From assembly GCA_025024175.1 (NCBI GenBank), contig QCXZ01000064.1, positions 46,335,325 through 46,399,324 on the forward strand: a DNA stretch of 64,000 nt, in the 5' to 3' direction. The notes under the pieces were generated by a model. It had not been told where the DNA came from. It did no database searches and worked only from the letters and a program-made list of their open reading frames with translations. A program made the translations under genes and the position numbers. Position 1 is the stretch's first letter. Each line of letters begins with the position of its first letter. Of the stretch, positions 23,792 to 37,169 are shown in pieces. The stretch comes from Rhyzopertha dominica. Taxonomy: Eukaryota > Arthropoda > Insecta > Coleoptera > Bostrichidae.

Positions 23792-24864
23792 AAAGACTCA
23801 TGAATTGCGTAACTCACCAAACAGCACTACATCGGTACTTCATGTGAGTGGTTATGTAACTAATTCGGTTCACATTTTGACTAACAAGTGGTGTTTAACT
23901 TCTGCCGTAGTGAAGCTGAACTATAATATTCACATATGACCGATCAGTGTGCTCCAAGGAATTATTTTGTATCCGAAACGGACTCTGATGTAAGGTTCAA
24001 CCATTATTAAAACTAGCAAAAGAAGTTAAANGGGTTCTGTTCGGTTTGTCNTCTGGCAGAGTNACTGCCTAAAAGTTACAGTTATTGTAGTACAGTTGGT
24101 TTTATACATTACTTCTTGCCTACGTTATAATGAGTGTTAATGGAAAGAATAACGGGTCAAGTAAGCCAGTGGTTGCTTTTTAGTAGCGAACATACGTCGC
24201 ACTTGTGCAACAAACAACAAACTGAACTGTCACTTGTGTCTATTGCCAATCTAAACAATGATGTTGCAGTAATATCCATAATCCATAGAGTATTCCGCAA
24301 TTTGTAAACTTTACTTCAGAATCGACGGTGTCCTTATAGTCACAGAAATCAGTAATACAGAGCAGTAATGGCGCCTTATTTTCATCAGTACAAAAAAGAG
24401 GGATACGTCAAACAGGTTAAATATCAAAATGTACAGTCGGTTGCAGAATTTATGAAACGATAAGTTTTCCTTAAATTGTAGACTTATGATTGATGTTTCC
24501 GCTTTCGAATGGCATTTACATTATATCTAAACAACAATAAACTAGAACTAAAAGGTTCCAATTACTGAAAACCACTATATCCGATGAATCCTAATCTCGA
24601 AGTCGATCTGAGATGTCAATATTCTGTTATTAGGTACATTACCATGGCCACCTTTAAGAAGGACGCGGCTACATCAATTTGGCAACAGCGCTCACAAGGC
24701 CGATTCTGTTTAAAAGAGTGGATTGATACACGACGTGCTCCTTGCACTAGTGCAGTGTTCAGACCAATAATTTGGATTCTAGATTAGGCTGTTACTGGCA
24801 AATGGTCGGCAGAAATTTTGATATAATCGCTAATGAAATTTCCGAGTCAGGACCAAAACTGCCG

Positions 24865-24901
<37 letters not shown>

Positions 24902-26297
24902 TATATTTGCATTACAATCTACTCAGTGCTGAATTTGCAAGTTTCCACTTCGTGCTTTGCGAAAGTCTGTGAAGCACTACCAAAAGGCCAATCATTATTT
25001 TGTCAAATTCAGAAGATACTGCATCAGCTGCCATTTTTGTGACATTTAACTACAGCTACCTAGACGTTTGACGAATCAAATATATTTTATATTAGCGATT
25101 CTGTAGCATTCAAACCTGGGCGAAAATTTAATTGGTTTTAACGCTTTAATGAATGCATTAAATTTAAATTAATGAAAGGTAATGATCATTTACCAGGTCC
25201 CTATTACAATTTAATAAACGGTGGAGTGCCATATAAAATTGTTGTTGAACTTGTGCGCGATGCAGATGTGAATATCTGAAAATTTTGATATTGTTTATGT
25301 CGACAAGTACCTATAAAACAAGGTTATTTTAAGTGAACGAATCGCACTTTCTTTTTTGAGAATCAACTATATTGCTATATTTGTGTCGATTCAATGGCTA
25401 ATAATGCTTTGATAAATAATATCAAGGTACGTTCAGATAAACTGTAGCTTCAGATTTAAATATAAGAAATGCTAAATACTTTATTTATTTTTGAAATACC
25501 TATCTAGATATATTTATAGCTTCTCTCTTGTTGCGTACGTGTCTTAACATCTCACGAAATCTTACCAAATTGTTTGGCATATCAGGTTTATTTATTGTTA
25601 CTTCAGAGATGATGTATTTTATATTTATATATACCAAATAAATTGTTTCACTAGAAATACTGTACCCAAAATTTCTTTTGTAACGTATGTGGCCGTTGTA
25701 ATGCTCATAAAATAAATCCTTTGGCTAAGTATTTCAGTTGATTTATACAAAATAAAGCAGACCTCAATGAAATAAGTAAGTAAAATTCAACATTCACAGT
25801 TAAATTAATACTGCGATTTTGGCAGAGTTTGCACGCCATGACATTTACCTGGGTTTCCTAATACACGAAGTGCTTGCCTTTGACTCAAAAATTTGTCCCT
25901 ATTCAAGTTATTGCGACAATTCCTTCAATAATATAAAATTCCACCTTTCCTGTATTACTTTGCCGTTGAAAGTTTTTCTGGTTTTCTAAAATGTACAATG
26001 TCTGGATACTTCGAAATAACACTACGTACCTCAATTTTATTTCGCTCCGTTTCAAGCGAATATGGCAATTGATTTGCATTTTCAAACCGGATGTCAGCTT
26101 TTACGAAATCTGAGGAATGCTGTGAAAAAAAATACCAATACCTCAAAAGCCCATTAATAAAGTATGTTTGACGTTATATATTTTAAGTGCGCGACTTTCG
26201 GATCCCGGCCAGTCGGCCTTGTGCTACAACAAATGCGATGTTGCCATTTACTACGGCCGCGGCTTTATTAGAGGTGGCCATGAAAGTACTCGAGTTT
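23792..26297. other. no gene recognised; contains an (AAT)n run
   Basis: The stretch is AT-rich intergenic sequence with ambiguous bases near 24031-24063. The 24584-24866 stretch directly before the (AAT)n run could be the 3' tail of a non-LTR element, since such elements often end in simple repeats. I see no coding evidence for that. Confidence 0.4.
24866..24901. repeat. (AAT)n microsatellite
   Basis: About twelve perfect AAT units. Similar simple repeats terminate non-LTR retrotransposons such as the Jockey/CR1-like element at 50.3-53.4 kb, but none is identified here. Confidence 0.9.
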
Positions 26298-26412
26298 AAG
26301 GCAATTACACGCTCGTGGAATTACATTACTCGCCGCTAAGCGGCTCATATAAGCAAACTTTCCATTTGCGTAATATACTTCTTAGTGCTCTCGTTATGTA
26401 ATATACTATTTA
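26298..26412. repeat. short interspersed repeat, copy 1
   Basis: About 115 bp matching 61877-61991. It contains the GC-rich stretch TCGTGGAATTACATTACTCG followed by CGCTAAGCGGCTC, and ends TTATGTAATATACTATTT. The two copies are mildly diverged and in the same orientation. It is probably a fragment or solo end of a dispersed element. Confidence 0.7.
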
Positions 26413-28766
26413 GCTCCATGTTCAAAAACAGACGCTGCGTGGATTTTGCAACCGATTTTATATTAACTTATGCCAACTAATTTGCATCGCAGGTACTACG
26501 TTCATTGAAGAGAGAAAAAACCGAGGCTTGTTTAACGAATTTTTTTATGAACGCCTGTTACAAGAGGGGCGTTATATAACACAATATTTTGTAGTGCTAC
26601 GTTTTATATAGCTGTTAGCAACAAAAATAACCTAAGGTAAACTTAAGACTAACTTCAATAATAGGTCCATCGTCGGGGTTTTCTAAGCTGGCTTCATACT
26701 CGCTCTCCGATCCAGCCCAGCCAACACATACATGTATGATACATAAATATAAAGGAACAGCAGTGTTACAAAAGCTACATAACAGTATTATGTACCAGAG
26801 CTATAAAAATTGTTTTAAGAAGTATGTAACATATATGTTTACTTTATTATGTCTAGAATATATGATATTACATAAATGTAACGCCCTACATGTTTAAATT
26901 ATATTATTTGCCAGATCAATTTTTGTATAGCACACAGGTCGCATCTATGTGTATCGGAAAGGTAAAAAGGAAAGGGGAAATAACACAGAATATATACGAA
27001 CATATAACTAATTGAGACAATGGTCACAAAGTAGTAATGTGAGTTACTCATGATAATAAAATAATGTATTATTTTATAGTAAAATAAACCTACCAGTTGC
27101 AGAAACTTTGGATTCAAGTAAGCTGTAAGCACAGAGAAGAAAAAAAATAAAGGTGTGATTTTTAGGTATGAAAATTAACAGTCTGAGTACGTATTCTACC
27201 ACGTAGAACCATACGTGTATAATCTACAAATCTATTTTAGATATAAAACTGCACCAGCTTTTGAATTAACAAAGTATTGATGAATTTTATAACAACCCAT
27301 CCGTCAAATCTACTAAGTGTGACGAATATTTCTCTCATTTTGATAATTAATTTTTTTGGACTCTTTTTGGGTTCAATGAGTTCAGTCTCTTCTATTCCGA
27401 ATTTATTGGATTAGTCTGATGGTGGCAGTGAGATACCTATACGATTTAAAAAAAGTTATATTGGACCGTTGAAAGCTTAACTCAGGCATAGTGTTAGCCT
27501 TCAATGTTCTACAATAAGGTAAAAGAGCTGCATCCACACTAATTCGGGTCATATAAGAATGTGGAGAAAGAAGATTTAGGTATTTCTGTAACCGCTATGT
27601 AACAGTGTATATGTATGAGCCGACATCTAATAGTGTATGTGCCCTGGGTGTACCTTGTGTGTAATGTATTTGTTACATTATAATAGTATTATAGCTGTTA
27701 CGTTGCGTGTACCATTCATGTACCTTACGTGTTGTATGTAAACATTGTTATGTTATAGTAACATAAATTTTATAAGTATGAATATGTTGACTGAAACATT
27801 TTTAGAAACAATATCTGTCACAAAAATGTCATAGGCTTCGTCTGTAGATGTGACTAACCATTGTTCAAATGCTTCTTCCTGGTTAGGACATAGAAATCGG
27901 CATTTACGCGAGAGCCTTAAAAGGTAAGATTTTAATACTAATTAATAATTAAAAACAATTAACAATTTTAAGGCAAAGATCTAAAGATTCTCGATTGCCA
28001 GCAACTAAGTCAGAATGGTTACGTCTTAAGGGATCAAGGTTAAAACGAATAATGCGACTGCTTTTTTAATATAATTTTTCACAAACACAATCATTGTATG
28101 GTGTTGTAGTAGTATAGACTGTAGGGTGTTACAATGTGCACGGACAATTTTCCTTAAGTACTTACATACAAAAATTACCCTCCATGTTGTTATAGCGCTG
28201 TATCCGCTCAACCATCGCTTCTCTTAGTCTTTATTACTCGTATATTTAAGGACCACGTCTTATATTTAATTAATAATTATTTTGTGATTCGCAGGTGAAA
28301 ATAAAAACGCCTTTAATATTGTGTAGAAGTACCTATGTCTTGTGTTTTATTATTGTCGAGGTATTTATAGAAATTGTATATGTATATTATATATTGTGCT
28401 GGCTTGAAAAGTTCTGCACTGAAATCCAGGCAACCATCCCCTCCTGATTCCTGCCTTTTTTGCTTACTACCACTTGATAGTGATAGAGAAGAATAGATGA
28501 TCGCCACAAGCCACAAGGTGTAGTGTCGCCAGCGTTGCTTACTAGCTAGAAACATCAACTTTTTTTGTGTTAACTGTGTAAACAATAGGAAGCTACACAA
28601 CGCGCTCGCGAGTGCCACAATTCCGTGGATGTGCTGAATCTTTTCACAAAAGCTCCGCAGAACGTAGTTCCTTACAATCCAGGTCAGTTTAGCTTCCTTC
28701 AATTTAGTGCAGAACGCGCAAGCCAGCACTTGTTTGATAAATTCGCATACAGTCTACTCAACTTTG
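26413..28766. other. no gene supported
   Basis: This stretch contains a 138-codon open frame on the minus strand (28313-28729). It has a hydrophobic middle and a Ser/Lys/Gly-rich patch, and I cannot assign it to a family. The remainder is AT-rich sequence with no recognised feature. Confidence 0.35.
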
Positions 28767-29796
28767 ATAATTGGGTATTATCACTTTTTTTTAAATTACG
28801 TAAAATGAATCTTGAAGTGCATATACATAGTACACCATGTTAAAAAAAAACAAAAAAAATTGTAGGTAGAGAATTTTAGGTCTGAAATTCGAATCTTAGG
28901 AGTGAGTCACCGCCAAAACACTTCTATCCAAGGTTATTCAACTCGTGACGTCAAGTGTCATGTAAACATTACCGCGGAGCGTGCTGTTTAATGGTTGTAG
29001 TATCATTATTGAAATGACGGTGTAATGATTTGTGTAGTTTTACAAGCTTCTATTATGTATGGAACACAAAAAAAGTGTTGTTTTCAGTCAGTACAGCTAG
29101 CAAATTTTTTGTAACCGTTCGTCGAGATTATCAAAGTATAAAAGAGTTGTTTAAGGCCCCTAGACGTGATATGCCGAAGTAGCAAAGTTTGTTTTTCTGT
29201 TGTGAAGATAATCTTAATTATTACTGTAGGTTTTATTATTATTTTTAGGGTTATAAGAGTTTAACATTCAGTTTCCATTTTGTTATAGCTTGAAGAGGAT
29301 ATGAAAAATTATATGCGTTTTAAGTTGATAGAGGGAAATGCTATAATAAGGAACGACATTGTTCCCCATATGTTCAACTGTTAGCCAGACCGGAAACGAG
29401 CCGCAAGAGCCCCGAAAATAAATGGCAATTTATATTTATTCTGACCTCTAAAATGAATGTCAAGATTAAGGTACATTTTAATTCTTACATTTTTATGTTT
29501 ACAAATAATATGTTTCCAATAAACCACTGTGATCAAATTATCAATCCTACGTTAATTTGATAACAAGTTCACTTATGCTGTTGCTTTGTTGCTTATACGT
29601 TCCTCATCTCCGCAGCGTTGAACCGCTCGTCGCTGTACACAAATTCGATAACAATGAACATGTCTTCAGAAGTCGTAACTCATAAGTATTTCACTTTTTG
29701 TTAGCGTGTCAGCTGTCACAGCTGTTTTGTAGGTTAAATGCTACCTATTAATATGCAATTTAATAAAATATAAATACCTGGCAAATAACCAATTAT
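28767..29796 (+). mobile_element. THAP-domain DNA transposon remnant, copy 1
   Basis: The ends are short inverted repeats (ATAATTGGGTATT at left; the right end reads AATAACCAATTAT). The interior matches 48927-50199 along its length, in the same orientation. It keeps two exon-like fragments of a THAP-domain protein and no catalytic domain. THAP domains sit at the N-terminus of P-element-like and Kolobok-like transposases, so this is probably an internally deleted derivative. The superfamily is not settled. Confidence 0.7.
29030..29425 (+). pseudogene. degraded THAP-domain fragment (copy 1)
   Basis: THAP domains are C2CH zinc-binding DNA-binding modules. In this copy the first fragment (about 29055-29220) is damaged. 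The better copy at 49246-49440 shows KCCFIHGYKSTSVSTANK, FVTVP-like and FFYYEDHLN sequence. After a GT..AG-like gap, EEDMKNYMRFKLIEGN is followed by IIRNDIVPHMFNC and, past a stop, QPDRKRAARAPR (29290-29425). Stops interrupt both parts. There is no transposase core nearby. Confidence 0.55.
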
Positions 29797-32700
29797 ACGC
29801 CCCAACATCTTGTCTACCAACTATAATCGTAAAATATAGCGATGAAGAAGAGTAACTTTTGTTTACCAAACAAATACCAAAATATACGTCGTGATACGTT
29901 GTATTCCGCTATCGCAGAATTATTATGTCCCTGCGCCACTACGACCCATTCATATTTTCGGGTCAACCACTATACAATTGGCCTTAATTTTTTCTAATGG
30001 TGCGCCATTCATTGTATTCCGTTTATTTAATATAGGTGAAAAATACAACGTATATAACAAGAAAACAGCGAAAAATTATATCGGTGGTACAGTGCAATAT
30101 CAGCGTCCTAGAAGTTTTAAAACGAAAAAATATTTTTAGTACAATTGCAACGCCTAAAGCTATGCGCTTGCCTTAAACTATGGTAGATTTCAATATCGGA
30201 TATAGTAATTTCAAAAAAATGGTCGAAATCAAAGAATTTTTGATGTCATTCAGTCAGCTGCATAGTGCGTGGGACCGCGTTCTGCTTTGATTGTGGAAAA
30301 AAATGACAAAAGTTTTCGATTTAGTTTTTGTGTTACGGTATCAAAAAACGAAAACGAATCTGAACGGACTTTGACAGATTAAAAATTCACAATTTTAAGA
30401 TTGCTAACAAAATTGTGAGCCAAAAAGATCTGGCATTGCACTTAATTATAATTATCAAATAAATCACAATAATATACCCTCTTTAAATAAGAGTGGGTTC
30501 ATTAAAAATTTGTTTTAATAAAAAGCTTTTAGAAGTGAAATAGACTGATTAGTAAGAGATTATTCACTATTTCATAAGTCAATATTAAAATAACGAACAA
30601 ACCAACACAATCAATATTTAGGTGATCTATGTAAAACACCTGTCACCACAACACCGCATTTATGCTTTGGCTTCATCTATTGCCTGTCATAACACTTAAA
30701 TTTATCGAAAGATGAGAAAATAGACAGTGCGTTGTTATGAAGAATTTTAAATAAGACTTTGCGCAATTGTTATATAATTATACTACAATATTTTACTATT
30801 ACAGTTTACCAACGAAGAATAAAGGAAAAGTATATAATATTTTAGACTAAGTCAGAAAATTGGGTTGAACGGGCTTGCGCTGCCAAGCTGCACATTGTCC
30901 CGCGCAGTTCAGCCATCCACCATTCGTGTCAGGTCAACGTCATCCACTACAGAACATTTTCTAGTTTCTACTGCATACCTATACAATTCCGTCTCTGATC
31001 CAATTTCCAATTTTTCATAAGCCATTTCGAATAATCCAAGACTTGTCTTCAGTAATAACGATTTTAGTGCCTAAGCATAAGAGCTTCTTCCTATCAAGCA
31101 GGTTCTGTAAGTTTTCCATTAAAAAGGGTCTGTGTTTTCACATTTACAGTTGATTCATAAATTGTGCACTATCTGGAAATTAAAAGAATCGCACCTGCAG
31201 TTCTATAAGATAAGAATAAGATTTGGAGTTAAGAACTGATTCTGAAATATGCAGACATTTAGACTTGACTATAATTAATATAGTATTGTTCAGAAAACAG
31301 AAAACGGGCATAGCTCCTAAATAAATCTAAGTTTAGGTACGATGGGAATTTCCATTTATTAATGAGGACTACGGTTTTGGCCGCCAAAGCAGAACTGCAA
31401 TAAAACTTACGCCCAGTAAAATACCAGGATACCTTTTTATTTGGTGCTCCATAATCTTGCCAAGTAGGTTAGTAATAGGCTAATATGTGTACTTGCTTTA
31501 ACTTGCATATCTGTATAACTCTTCACCAAGAATTGCAATTAATTTGCTATACTAACTAACTAAAAAATAAATTGTGTATACATGATTGTGACTTGGGGAA
31601 AATTCAGCTCTTCTCAATAGTTTTTGTAATTTCATGTACCATCCCAAGCAGTTTCATTCTCTGATTCGTTGAACTCGTCGTGTAAGTGCGAATGTTTGAA
31701 TTATAATCAATAATATCTATTATTGCAGTACAAAACATGTTTTCTGTATAGTACTTGGATTTCTTTAATTAGGCTCATTCGGGAATAAAAAACAGTGTGC
31801 AGCCACAACCTGCTTTCTTAATTATACGTTAACTAAATATATTATTATTATTATATATTATAGCATGTCCAGCGATTTCTATTGCAAATGTTACTTTAAT
31901 TGAGGAATTCAGCTCGCTCAGTCACTATATGTATTATGCAACTCGTATCTTGGTGTAGGCTACAGTTTCGCAGCTATCTTGGTCCAATAAATGGAGTACA
32001 ATATTTATTACCTGATAATGTGCTGATCTAATGAACTAGAAATAAATGTTTCCAAAATACTACACTGTGTTTATATGTGATATAATCCTCCCTAAAATTG
32101 TACACATAGGTAACTGAAAATCGGCAAGTAGCCAACCTTTAAAAATCGCCACCGTAGTTGCAGTAGCTTGAGTAAACATCGGATTTAAAGAAATTAATAA
32201 CTTTTTTATTCAGTGACACTAAGTAAATTCTGACCCATAAATATATACCCAAGACAACAAACACAATTGAATCACGCAAAAGGCGAAGTTCATCTAGCAC
32301 GCACTCAACCTCGTGTAGTATAAATGAAAACAGAAGATAAAGAAGCCATCAAGGGCCGGCGGAATGAGTGTTTACAGGCTTTGTGCGAGNAAGCAAGGNT
32401 CTTATTCTTATTATACGTTCTAAAGGTGATTTTAATGTGCCTCCAGGCGTGGGTCAGTTTTTTCCTTTCCTTTTTTTTGTTTAGCATATTACTAGTACAT
32501 CCATTTTGCTGTCGTACATTATTACCCAAGTTTGTTTCCGTTAGTATTCAAACCTGTGTTTAATTAGCTAATCTCTATGTCCTATCTTTGCAGTACTTCT
32601 TCGTGCACCATTCATAATCCTCATCTGATCTTTTTTTCCATGCCACTGTCGTCTACTGCTTTCCATCCTTCCTTATGCTGTTGTACCATTTCCATACTAA

Positions 32701-33290
32701 CGTTTTCGTTGTTGCATTATACTATGGAACGCTGTTGTACTCTTTATTAGAAGAAAAAGTAACGTTTGACAAAAATAAAGTATCCTGTTAAATACAAAAT
32801 ATAAATAATGTTTTTTTTTAAATATCCAAATTAAAATTATTGTTGTACAAATCTGGCGGTATATTTTAAATACTTTAACTTATGTTGCTTATAATTTTAT
32901 ATATATGAACGCAATTTGTAAACGCAATAATTCTATCGCTAAAATTCTCGTCGAACTAGACAAGTATTCAATGGGGTATAAGACAACTATTGAAACTGAA
33001 CAAGACAATCACTTACAATGTTTCTATTTTGCTCTACTATCCTAATACAACCATCAGTTATTTAAAAAAATTACATACGAATAGTTTCTAACAATTACAA
33101 ATCTGAAGGGTCCGTTCATCCTGGTTTCAATGACTTGCCGAATTCGCGCTTCTTTCCAGCCAATCGTATTCAGTCTGTTGCACACTTGGCATCATTGTAT
33201 GTCCTTGCCAAGTTTATTTACATGATCATATGTTTATGTAAACATAACCTAAACTAATGGGTACTTTAGAGTTGTCGAAAACTGGGTGTA
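29797..33290. other. no gene recognised
   Basis: The stretch is AT-rich with ambiguous bases near 32390-32399. The short frames at 29891-30139 and 32305-32563 have no recognisable domain. I see no RNA gene. Confidence 0.4.
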
Positions 33291-33293
33291 TTA

Positions 33294-33336
33294 ATACCAT
33301 TTCTCAGTTTGTAGTCAAAATATCATCAGGAAGCAT
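33294..33336 (-). ncRNA. possible degenerate hammerhead-like motif
   Basis: On the minus strand CCTGATGA (33330-33323) is followed after about 19 bases by GAAA (33303-33300). The intervening bases form only an imperfect helix (TTTTG with CAAAC). The presence of both core boxes is suggestive, but the fold is weak. Confidence 0.25.
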
Positions 33337-33527
33337 AAAGACTGATTCGAGCAGCTTATCGCGTATTGATCACAACATCAAATAACAAATCGCAAAATCT
33401 GCTAGTACTATACATAACCAAACACAAACACGTGCACTTTCGTCTTTCACTGTCATGCTGTCATTTGTCATTGGTTACGGGCATGTCCGTCAGCTGATTG
33501 CCTTTCTCTGTTGTCAAACGTTCGACC

Positions 33528-33556
33528 AGTACATACGTCATGATGACGTATGTACT
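33528..33556. promoter_or_regulatory. perfect 29-bp palindrome with two TGACGTA half-sites
   Basis: AGTACATACGTCAT and ATGACGTATGTACT are exact reverse complements around a single G. Each arm contains TGACGTA, the core of CREB/ATF-type binding sites. A TTTAAAA run and a CCAAT box follow within about 50 bases. No gene is identified next to it, so a regulatory role is only a suggestion. Confidence 0.45.
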
Positions 33557-34241
33557 AGCCGCATTTAAAAAGGGGCGTTGTCTCCCGCCAATTTACAATA
33601 ATTTTTTAGGGCATTAAAACTCCACAGACGAAAGAAATATTTTGGAATTAGCATTAGCATACCTTTAGCTTCACAAAACATATTTTTCCAGAAAAGTGTC
33701 TTATACCCCATTATTTTGGTGTTGTAGCATTTCGCTAGGGAAACTGTCATTGTTGTGTAGTTCGTGTATTCGTAGTAACCTAGAACTACCTACTACAAGT
33801 TAATAAGGATTGGCTTCCTTGCTATTAGATTTATAATGTATCGCAGAATTAACAACAATTTTTAAAAGCAGAATTAAATATATTTAAAATAATTCCTTGC
33901 AATAGGTAAAGTTACTGTTTGTGTCAACGACGTATTTTAAATTATACCTAAATATTTGAGCAAACAGCGCCGCTCTAATATGTAATCAAAGAAAGTATAA
34001 AGTATCACACAATATAATTAGTGTTTCTGAAGTAAGAAATAAAGCCTTTTCAAAATTTTTATAATGAGGCAATAGACATCTTATGGTGCATACAACTTTA
34101 TAAAATTTTAGGTAGGTATCTTAAAAAGCAAGTGCAATGCAGTCGGGAATGGCAAAATATAAAAAAAAATAAATCAAAGCAAAGGTAATATTTTACAAAG
34201 CGTCGTAAACCATATTTAACGTATATTTATCCGTAAAGTCA

Positions 34242-34600
34242 TTAGTCTTCGTTGACGTACTTTAGTTGGAAGAGCTGTAACAAATTAATTTGATTATCAT
34301 CTAGTCCAAAATATCTGCTTATTAATTTTTCGTTCAGGACAACCAAAAGGCCATACACTATATATTCTTTGTCTGTTATATAAGTTATATCAATTATAAA
34401 TTTACAAACCTTCACTGCTGTCCCAATATTATTTATAAAAGCTGTTGAATAATCCCACTTTAAATGTTTGTGCTGATTTGCTGTGGACATAAAAAGGTAA
34501 CTTTCTTTATTAAAATGCCGAGCTTCAAATAACTGATATAACGACCCACAAAGAACTCTAGTTCGAAATCAGTGAAATGTATAATTCTGACATTCCTACT
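34242..34600 (-). other. open frame of unknown identity
   Basis: On the minus strand a frame of about 110 codons, opened upstream of the first ATG by sequence reading RVLCGSLYQLFEARH, continues through STANQHKHLKWDYS to a hydrophobic FIIDITYIT / YIVYGLLVVLNEKL stretch and stops at 34242. The alternation of polar and hydrophobic stretches would fit a membrane-protein exon such as an insect gustatory receptor, but I see no diagnostic motif. It could equally be chance. Confidence 0.2.
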
Positions 34601-34610
34601 AAATTTTTCT

Positions 34611-35160
34611 TCATATTATGGTAAAGTTTATTTTTATTCGCAACAGCCGTAAGCAATCCTTTCGTGACCCAGACTCTTTTCCATGTTTCTTGTTATTCAG
34701 TTTTACTATGTTAGTGCTTTTATTTATTACATTTTTAATTTTATCTACCAGAATGTTTGTCACTACATTTACGTTTTTTTTCTCTATAATATTTATCCCA
34801 ATTTTCGTTTTGAAGTATGTTGCTTGCTTTTTATAGTCCACATATTTTTAAACTTTTTGATTACGATATGTTTTTTAACTAATATTTATATTTAAGATAA
34901 TTGGGAAATGGTCAGTTATCTTGGTGTCAAATATTAATGAAGTAAAAAGGTGTTGATTTTCATGTCTTTTATTAAAAATATGATCAATGCAAAAACCCCT
35001 GCTTCCCTCCTCGCGAGTTGGTTTATTTATATAAGGGACAAATCCATATTCACCTAGTATATTCAGATAGTTCTGTGCAAAATCTTTTACAGAATTTATA
35101 TTAATATTTATGTCTCCTATCAACATATTCACATCACAATAATTGCGATGTTTACATTCA
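34611..35160 (-). pseudogene. non-LTR retrotransposon endonuclease fragment
   Basis: On the minus strand 35132-34875 reads MLIGDINININ, YLNILGEYGFVPYINKPTRE, CIDHIF and ITDHFPIILN. That is the C-terminal half of an apurinic-type endonuclease of a non-LTR element, including the GD.N box and the DH near the end. After a break, 34841-34611 reads DYKKQATYFKTK and INKSTNIVKLNNKK, the usual linker towards the reverse transcriptase. No reverse transcriptase follows. It is a short broken fragment that differs from the elements at 50-58 kb. Confidence 0.75.
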
Positions 35161-37169
35161 GAAGACTATGGAACAAGAAAACACAATATAATTTTTATTA
35201 TTAGGTAAACATTTCATTTCATTAAAAAGAGTATACCTATGCCTGTTTGAATACATACGTACTACTGCTTAAGGCACCACTCAGGCAGTTCTTTTGTCGG
35301 TAATCAACTAATAAACTAATGAATTTGGTGATAAGTAATTTTGAAAAAAAAACGTGCAATCTCATTTTACTACAAAAATTAGATTAATATCACAATTAGT
35401 AAAAATAAACCTAACAGTGGATATATTTTCTTAATCAGAAAAAATAGGTCTTTTCAACCCTAGCAAAGCCAATTATAGTTTCCATGTAATAAAATGCAAG
35501 TTTGTGTTATATCCCATAAATGTAACTAAATTAAATTCTTAGTACGTCACTGAATTCAAAGTAAACATATATGTAAAAATATCGCCAAAGTTTTTCTGTA
35601 TCTACGTACCAATGTGAGATATTGAGAACTGAAGAAATGTTAAATTATTGAAAAGTTGGCAAAAAGGGTAAGGTACCAACGTTCAAGCAGCAATTCCCTA
35701 GTATTAATAGTTACTGAGATACTCTACACTTACAACGAAAATAGGATACCCCATACAATATATTATATCTTGCCATTCATTATCAAAATCAAATCTAAAA
35801 ACCGTAGCGTTGCAGAGTTTGTGCAAGAATGGAATAACTTTCTTAATTAAAATTACCTTGAGTATGTGCACGTTTTAAAAATTAACGAAGTGTCAGAATA
35901 TACAAAAAGCTAGATTTTATATATTTATTGATAAATATCAGTAAGTTAATAATCAACTGTCCTAATTATAGTACCAGAAAAGCGCAAACTTACACTGAGT
36001 TTAGACGTTTAGAGCATTACAAGGAGTTTAGTTGTCAGTTTAGAAATCGGCTGCATGACAATGAATCGTAGAATTTTCTTATAAACATATGATTACAGAA
36101 ATGCCTGCATGCAATGGGTTTATTTTGGCAAGATATCCCCGTTTGTATTTGTATAACGAGCTTGACATAATATAGCTTATAACACTGCCTGCGCCGAACG
36201 AATATTTTCGACTTTAACAACGTAAAAAAATCAATAAAAGCAGTCTATTATCTGCGATCTCTAATAACTTTCTGAACTATGACAATTGTTATTTGTTAGT
36301 TTTAGCACTTTTTACAATTTGAGGCATACCTCAGATAGTGATGCTACTTTCGTTAAAGATTAAGTACTATATAAATATATGGTTCTATATATAAATATAT
36401 ATATTCTGATGTGTGCATGCTCTTTTGTAATTATTTGTATGTATTGGATACTTTACAATATTTTTTACATATATTAAAGAATGTTTGGTTTATTCTTCAA
36501 CTTGCGTAAAAAAAACTGAACCAAACACGTATATAAATTCGTTTTTATTTTTTTACAAACTGGAAAGGCACTTTTTAGTTAGTAGCAAATAAGTTTTAAA
36601 CAATTTATTTTAATCATACAAGCCCTTGTTTCAATTTATCAATAATAGCTGCTGAAGATATGACTATGTATTCTTACAATATATATGTATTTGTGTCGCA
36701 AATTTTCATTAATACAACCTAAAGTGATTAGCTGTTATTGTTTGGCTATTTTATTTGGATTACTTACATATCTCTATTTAATAAGATCAAACAAAATTGT
36801 TTTGATATTTGACTTCTTTACGTGGAAAGATAATGATCAGTTCTTCAAGGATGAACATAAGAAATTACTTACAGCACAACGATTACATCTACTTAAGTGT
36901 TGATAGCGTTATCTAGTATGGAAATCACGAGCGAGGAGGTACCTTACAACCGACTAAAATAATTTCTCACAAGAATGAAATTTACATTTTATTGCACGGT
37001 AAAAGAACGAAAAGAATTCATTCACATTTGCAGGGCTATACAACATCATTTTGTTATCTGAAGTTTCATCCTTCAATATTAAAACACAGTCGTTACTTTA
37101 TCGAATTGTTTAGTTGTCCTAAAGCCTTCTATATGGTTTATCAGGCTGGAACAGTACCTACTCTTTATA
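35161..37169. other. no gene recognised
   Basis: AT-rich sequence with short frames only and no recognised repeat end apart from the mobile element that begins at 37170. Confidence 0.4.

Noticed and set aside
28313..28729. 138-codon minus-strand open frame, considered as a host exon or Harbinger-type ORF
   Set aside because: There is a vague ALASAL resemblance only. There is no domain, no splice context, and it borders a transposon remnant.
34242..34600. Minus-strand frame considered as a gustatory receptor exon
   Set aside because: Hydrophobic stretches alone are not diagnostic, no TY..L-type signature is seen, and a stop lies just upstream. It is kept only as an unknown frame.
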